10,661 nt of DNA from Coleofasciculus sp. S288 (GTDB lineage Bacteria; Cyanobacteriota; Cyanobacteriia; Cyanobacteriales; Coleofasciculaceae), in contig JAIUYC010000047.1 in the NCBI GenBank assembly GCA_020216575.1, positions 1 through 10,661 of the forward strand. Direction: 5' to 3'. Position 1 is the first letter of the stretch. The number at the start of each line of letters is the position of its first letter. Of this stretch, positions 6,824-10,661 are shown piece after piece. A program made the translations under genes and the position numbers. The notes below the pieces were generated by a model, which saw nothing but the letters and a program-made list of their open reading frames with translations, was not told the DNA's origin and did no database searches.

Positions 6824-6850
6824 AACCACAGAGGCACAGAGGACACAGAG
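6824..6850 (+). repeat. Dispersed ACAGAGG-type repeat, copy 2
   Basis: This stretch reads AACCACAGAGGCACAGAGG then ACACAGAG, matching the copy at 565-592 in most positions and in the same orientation. It is followed by a G/A-rich tail. Both copies are intergenic. Confidence 0.7.
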
Positions 6851-6911
6851 AAGAGGGAAAGAGAAGAGAGTATTTCATGAATTCTTTAGACGGGCGATAT
6901 AAGTTCTATCT

Positions 6912-7802
6912 TCAGTTCCAGAATTCTTCCTGCTTTTTTTTCATACTCTTGATATGACGAATTAGGACAGCAATAGGATTGATGCCTTGTAACATCAACA
7001 AAATCATCCAGCAAAGTGCCTTGAGTTGACTGAAGGCTGTAGGTCGGGTTAAACTTTCATGAAGGGCAATCCGAGCTTCATCGAGAAAACTGTCATATTC
7101 TTCTACAAGGGGAGACTTGTGAAATACTCGTGCATTAATTCCATGAATGCCACTCACTAAATCTTTTCCCATTCGGATTCGCTCTAGCTGAGCTACTTCA
7201 AGGTGAAATAAGTCGTGGTAATGAAGCCAGCGTCCTCGTATTTTTATCGGTTTACCTCCTACTTTGATAGGAATTAGACTAATACAACCCAAAGCTTTTT
7301 TAAGTCTTACAATCTTGGGGTTAGTCGTACAGGCTGCTAAACACCGTCTTATCCAGGAAACCCAATCTCTGTGATAGTGAGATAAAACTAATCGGTGTTT
7401 CGTGTCACGCCTAACATAGCTGGCAGCACGAGAGATTTTCCTCATGGTTGGGAACTGCTCTTGGTTGATGGGAGTGGATGAGCTAATTGCCTCCTCAAAG
7501 AATAGGAACAAATAATAAGGAATGATTGGGGTATGACACTTGTTTAATCCTATACCTAACCGGTCTTTTGAGTGTAATGCAAAACACTGCTTTAAGCGGC
7601 GCCTTAAGTCACAGCAATATTTATCCAAGCTGTCTGCTGATAGTTGCTCACGACGCTGATAAATAACAAAAGCACGTAACAATAATCGTTTCATGCGGAG
7701 CATGAAAACTGTATTATCAGGAGCGTCTGCCACCCACAACGCCTTTATCAGGGCAGATTTTTGTCGTTGAGAGAGTTGATTAAGTTCTTGTTGCTTCGCC
7801 AT
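6912..7802 (-). CDS. Basic protein of unknown function
   Basis: I do not recognise this 296-residue protein. It is rich in arginine, lysine and histidine and has eight cysteines that form no familiar motif. A hydrophobic patch lies at about 94-103 (IPYYLFLFFEE), and a longer one at 262-282 (ALCWMILLMLQG and onward) could be a C-terminal membrane helix followed by a lysine-rich end (KSMKKK, 285-290). A histidine group, WLHYHDLFH (192-200), might bind metal. The middle (120-215) is helix-prone and strongly basic, which could suit nucleic-acid binding, but no known fold is evident. I chose ATG at 7800-7802; a GTG directly before it would add one residue. No clear Shine-Dalgarno sequence is present. 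It lies 150 bp downstream of the WD40 gene on the same strand. The long undisturbed frame argues that it is real. Confidence 0.65.
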   Translation of the reverse strand: MAKQQELNQLSQRQKSALIKALWVADAPDNTVFMLRMKRLLLRAFVIYQRREQLSADSLDKYCCDLRRRLKQCFALHSKDRLGIGLNKCHTPIIPYYLFLFFEEAISSSTPINQEQFPTMRKISRAASYVRRDTKHRLVLSHYHRDWVSWIRRCLAACTTNPKIVRLKKALGCISLIPIKVGGKPIKIRGRWLHYHDLFHLEVAQLERIRMGKDLVSGIHGINARVFHKSPLVEEYDSFLDEARIALHESLTRPTAFSQLKALCWMILLMLQGINPIAVLIRHIKSMKKKQEEFWN

Positions 7803-7952
7803 CACGTTTGCTCAAGTCTTTAGCGTCCTGAATTAACTCGTGACGACTGATGGTTTTTTTGAATTGAGCAAGAAATAATTCCGACCGACTAGAGCAGTTC
7901 AAGGGTTACATAAACTAGAGGTACTCGTACCCCTACAAAAATGGTATTGCTT
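7803..7952. other. Short intergenic region between WD40 gene and unknown gene
   Basis: This 150-bp spacer lies between two genes on the minus strand. It holds a short imperfect palindrome GGTACTCGTACC (about 7920-7931). No strong terminator stem is visible, so read-through from the WD40 gene into the unknown gene is possible. Confidence 0.4.
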
Positions 7953-10661
7953 CTAATCCTTACCACCTGTTTTCATGGGAGAAATCACCCCATCACAGAG
8001 ATGGCGATCGCTCTGTGTGATGTTCGGGTTAGTCTTGAGATAATCGTGTATCCAGTGGCAGGCACGCAGGGTTAGCGAATCAAGATTCAAGTTCCACAAA
8101 ATCGCGGTTTTGTCGGCACTAACAGACACTAAAGTTTGACCGTCAGGACTGAAGCTCACACTCAAGACATCATGGCTATGTCCGTTTAAGGTTTTGAGGA
8201 ATATGCCATCAGGATGCCAGAGTTTCACAGTATTGTCCGTACTGCCAGAAGCTAGAGTCTGGCCATCAGGACTAAAAGCCACGCTTGTAACCTTACTGCT
8301 GTGTCCCTTTAAGGTTTTGAATGATGTGCTATCACGCCTCCAGACTTTAACCATTCCATCAACACTGGTTGCGGCGAGAGTTTGACCATCAGGACTAAAG
8401 CTGACACTGGAAATTGGACTGTTGTGTACCTTGAACGTGTTGAGTAACCTACCATCAGACCCCCAAAGTTTGACCGTTTCATCAGCACTCGCTGATGCTA
8501 AAGTTTTGCCGTCGGGACTAAAGCTAACACTCGAAACCGTACTGCTGTGTCCCTTGAGGGTTTTGTAAGGGTGGGTTTGAAACTTACCCGTGCTATCTCG
8601 TTGCCACAGTTTGAGCGTGTTGTCATTACCCGCAGAAGCTAAAGTCTGACCATCGGGACTGAAACTTACACTCGTGACTTCACTACTATGTCCCTTAAAG
8701 GTATCGAGCAAGATGCCGTTCTTGTGCCAAAGCTTAATCACTCCATCAACACTAGCTGAGGCGAGAGCTTGACCATCAGGGCTGAAGCTAACGCTGGAAA
8801 TTGGACTGTTGTGACTCTTGAAGGTATTGAGTAGTGTACCGCTCTTGTGCCAAAGTTGTACGGTTCCATCGGTACTTCCCAGCGCTAATGTTTGACCATC
8901 AGGGCTGAAACTCGCGTCTCCAGTCCAACTGCTATGTCCTTCCAACGTTGTAAGCTTCTCGCTGTTGTAGTGCCAGAGTTTAACAGTCGTGTCCCCACTC
9001 GCTGAAGCTAACATCTGACCGTCTGGGCTAAAACTGATACTGAAGACTGAAGCGTTATGCCCTCTGAGAATTTTGTAGGGGCGAGTTTCAAACCCACCTG
9101 TGCTATTCTTGCGCCAGACGTTGACACTATCGTCTGAGCTAGACGAGGCTAGGGTTTGACCGTCCGGGCTAAAGCTCACACTCCACACGCGATCGCTATG
9201 TCCATTCAAGGTCTGCATTTGAGTGCCATCATTGCGCCAGAGCTTAATGGTTTGGTCTGCACTCGCTGAAGCTAACATTTGACTATCCGCACTAAAACTA
9301 ACGCTGTAAATTGAAGCGTCATGTCCTCTGAGTATTTTGTAAGGCTGACTTTCAAACCCTCCCGTACTGTTCTTGCGCCAAAGTATAATAGTTTTGTCCG
9401 CGCTAGCACTCGCCAAGGTTTGACCGTCGGGGCTGAAACTGACGCTATTGACCCAAGAGCGATGTCCGTTTAAGGTCTGTAATTCTGTGCCGTCATCAAA
9501 AAAGGCAGAGGGCAGACTTCGGCGTGAGCGCTCAGTCGAACGAGGGCAGGAGGCAGAAGGAATGTCCTCTGCCCTCTGCTCAGACCAAACGGAGCAAGGG
9601 TTCGAGGCTCCCACTTCTTTAAGTGGCTTATATTCAGGTGAGGTCGAGTTCCCATCTGAATACTCCCTTCTGCCCTCTGCCTCCTGCCTTCTGCCTTCTT
9701 CAATGCGCCAGAGCTTAATGGTTTTGTCAGCGCTAGTCGAAGCTAAAGTCTGTCCATCGGGGCTAAAACTGACGCTTGTGACTGCACCCTGATGACCTTT
9801 CAACGTTTTGTAGGGAGAGGTTTCAAACCCGCCCGCGCTGTCCTTACGCCAGAGTTTGATGGTATTATCATCGCTAGCTGAAGCAAGAGTCTGACCGTCA
9901 GGACTAAAACTGACGCTACTGACGCGATCGCTATGTCCCTTTAAAGTTTTGAGTAATGTGCCATCTCGTTTCCAGAGTTTGATGGTATTATCATCACTCG
10001 CTGAGGCAAGAATCTGACCATCGGGGCTGAAACCAACGCTAATGACGCTTTTATCATGCCCTTCGAGGCGATTGCTCTCTGAGACTCCGTAAACTGCGTT
10101 TTGTAGTGCCACAGCAACCCGGATCTGAGTATCTGTTTTTGCCTTAACTGACCGCTTCAGTTGTCTCCCTGCTCTTAAACTCTCGAGCAGTGCCTCCAAC
10201 TGTTTATGGGAAGCTAAGAATTCTTCTGAAGCCGTACTCAGAGCATTCAGTTGGGCAGTGGTTTCACCGACTTCAGCGCGTCGCCGTTGCCAGTCAGCTC
10301 TCCCAGCCAACAGGAAGACAACGGCTAAACTACTGCTAAGTCCGAGAGTAATGTATTGTCGGAGGCGATCGCGTTCCGTTTGCTCTCGTTTCTGAAGTGC
10401 TAAACTCGCTTGAATGAAGGCTTGCGCTCCTTGACTCAAGTTGGCTTGGCGTTCCTGCAACCAACGCTGAGCCTCTAATAACGGTACACCTCGTAACAAT
10501 GCACCCTCATCGCGATCGCAAATTTCCCATTGACGCCTTGCCGTTCGCAACCGCTCTTGCCAAGTGCAGAACGTTCGGTCATCTTCTATCCACTGACGCA
10601 AGCGCTGCCATACTCGAATCAGCGCTTCATGGGCAATTTCAACCGTTTCCTCGCCAGTCGT
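7953..10661 (-). CDS. STAND NTPase/WD40 repeat protein, N-terminal part cut off by window edge
   Basis: The C-terminal 902 residues are visible; the frame is open through the right edge, so the TTG at 10599-10601 is not the start. Residues 1-90 match the end of a STAND-type NTPase module: VEIAHEALIRVW (7-18), LRQWIEDDR (21-29) and GALLRG (53-58). One hydrophobic segment (103-120) probably spans the membrane, followed by a coiled-coil-like linker (121-180). Fourteen WD40 repeats (about 201-866; SFSPDG cores, LW ends) should form two seven-bladed propellers. The tail (867-902) carries CHWIHDYL and DRHLCDG, a C-terminal signature frequent in cyanobacterial members. Blades 9 and 12 have SH and VH instead of GH. 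Blade 3 carries a 68-residue insertion. Such proteins are signal-responsive scaffolds or immune-type sensors in which the propeller senses and the NTPase switches; the missing N-terminus would show the effector domain. Confidence 0.93.
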   Translation of the reverse strand, partial: TTGEETVEIAHEALIRVWQRLRQWIEDDRTFCTWQERLRTARRQWEICDRDEGALLRGVPLLEAQRWLQERQANLSQGAQAFIQASLALQKREQTERDRLRQYITLGLSSSLAVVFLLAGRADWQRRRAEVGETTAQLNALSTASEEFLASHKQLEALLESLRAGRQLKRSVKAKTDTQIRVAVALQNAVYGVSESNRLEGHDKSVISVGFSPDGQILASASDDNTIKLWKRDGTLLKTLKGHSDRVSSVSFSPDGQTLASASDDNTIKLWRKDSAGGFETSPYKTLKGHQGAVTSVSFSPDGQTLASTSADKTIKLWRIEEGRRQEAEGRREYSDGNSTSPEYKPLKEVGASNPCSVWSEQRAEDIPSASCPRSTERSRRSLPSAFFDDGTELQTLNGHRSWVNSVSFSPDGQTLASASADKTIILWRKNSTGGFESQPYKILRGHDASIYSVSFSADSQMLASASADQTIKLWRNDGTQMQTLNGHSDRVWSVSFSPDGQTLASSSSDDSVNVWRKNSTGGFETRPYKILRGHNASVFSISFSPDGQMLASASGDTTVKLWHYNSEKLTTLEGHSSWTGDASFSPDGQTLALGSTDGTVQLWHKSGTLLNTFKSHNSPISSVSFSPDGQALASASVDGVIKLWHKNGILLDTFKGHSSEVTSVSFSPDGQTLASAGNDNTLKLWQRDSTGKFQTHPYKTLKGHSSTVSSVSFSPDGKTLASASADETVKLWGSDGRLLNTFKVHNSPISSVSFSPDGQTLAATSVDGMVKVWRRDSTSFKTLKGHSSKVTSVAFSPDGQTLASGSTDNTVKLWHPDGIFLKTLNGHSHDVLSVSFSPDGQTLVSVSADKTAILWNLNLDSLTLRACHWIHDYLKTNPNITQSDRHLCDGVISPMKTGGKD
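8064..10061 (-). repeat. Fourteen tandem WD40 repeats (two seven-bladed propellers)
   Basis: Fourteen copies of the roughly 42-residue unit can be counted, each with an SxSFSPDG-like core and an LW-type end; twelve begin with GH. Loops of two lengths occur. Blades 4-5 and 6-7 are near copies of a two-blade unit sharing the STGGFE and PYKILRGH loop. Blades 8-10 and 11-13 look like copies of a three-blade unit sharing LLNTFK and HNSPISSVSFSPDG. This suggests expansion by unequal exchange. Confidence 0.9.
9500..9703. mobile_element. In-frame repeat-rich insertion (MITE-like) inside WD40 blade 3
   Basis: Compared with blade 5, blade 3 has 204 extra bases just after its LWR end. TCAA occurs at both edges (9496-9499 and 9700-9703), as expected for a 4-bp target duplication. 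Removing 204 bp (68 codons) restores a normal blade reading LWRIDDGTELQTLNGH. The insert has purine-rich blocks on the left (9503-9516, 9542-9561) and complementary pyrimidine-rich blocks on the right (9664-9700), such as GGCAGGAGGCAGAAGG against CCTTCTGCC and CTGCCTCCTGCC. It also holds a 10-bp palindrome TGAGCGCTCA (9525-9534) and a hairpin CCACTT/AAGTGG (9611-9626). There is no transposase gene, so it would be non-autonomous. The reading frame stays open throughout. Confidence 0.7.

Larger units (their letters stand above)
6640..6911. other. Intergenic region between convergent genes, with two repeat types
   Basis: This 272-bp gap separates the 3' ends of the SDR gene and the unknown minus-strand gene. 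It contains the GTAGGGGCGGGTTT inverted repeat (6705-6767) and the second ACAGAGG-type repeat (6824-6850), followed by a G/A-rich stretch to about 6870. I see no gene in it. Confidence 0.6.

Noticed and set aside
9590..9630. GGGTTCGAGGCTCCC in the WD40 insertion looks a little like a tRNA T-arm.
   Set aside because: No acceptor, D or anticodon arms can be built around it, and it lies inside an open coding frame and repeat element.
9448..9792. Plus-strand frame of 114 codons across the insertion region, and a second minus-strand frame of 77 codons.
   Set aside because: Both are shadows of the WD40 gene; their length comes from the low-complexity repeat and the SFSPDG periodicity, not from coding content of their own.
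10599..10601. TTG as start of the WD40 protein.
   Set aside because: The same frame continues to the window edge and encodes VEIAHEALIRVW, a conserved part of STAND NTPases, so the gene begins outside the window.
7953..10661. Frameshift or pseudogene because of the interrupted blade 3.
   Set aside because: The insertion length is a multiple of three, no stop codons occur, and both flanking blades are intact.

Overview
The window looks like a chromosomal segment of a cyanobacterium, probably a filamentous one. At least ten copies of the HIP1 octamer GCGATCGC occur in 10.7 kb. The spacers carry short dispersed repeats of kinds common in cyanobacteria, and the right end holds a STAND-type NTPase/WD40 giant of a family abundant in that group. 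I cannot name the species.

Left part (1-6639): five genes that look like a lipid-oxidation locus, arranged divergently around a gap of about 590 bp. On the minus strand are a membrane-anchored c-type cytochrome (cut by the left edge) and an old-yellow-enzyme-family FMN oxidoreductase. On the plus strand are an alpha-dioxygenase-type heme peroxidase, a catalase-superfamily-like protein and an NADP-type short-chain dehydrogenase. The heme oxygenase resembles plant fatty-acid alpha-dioxygenases along its whole length and keeps both heme histidines, the radical tyrosine and the carboxylate-binding residues. I infer that it makes 2-hydroperoxy fatty acids, which the catalase-like protein, the SDR and the flavin enzyme could process further. 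The cytochrome could serve as an electron carrier. The set is loosely analogous to plant and coral oxylipin pathways (dioxygenase, hydroperoxide-converting heme protein, OYE-type reductase), but the pathway itself is inference.

Middle (6640-7952): a repeat-bearing spacer, then a minus-strand gene for a basic protein of 296 residues that I do not recognise.

Right part (7953-10661): the C-terminal 902 residues of a minus-strand STAND NTPase/WD40 protein. It shows the end of the NTPase module, one membrane segment, a coiled-coil-like linker, fourteen WD40 repeats (two seven-bladed propellers) and a conserved tail. Blade 3 is interrupted by a 204-bp, repeat-rich, in-frame insertion flanked by a possible 4-bp target duplication.

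The most interesting points are the putative oxylipin gene set, the divergent catalase-like protein whose start codon abuts a repeat block, and the in-frame repeat insertion in the beta-propeller.
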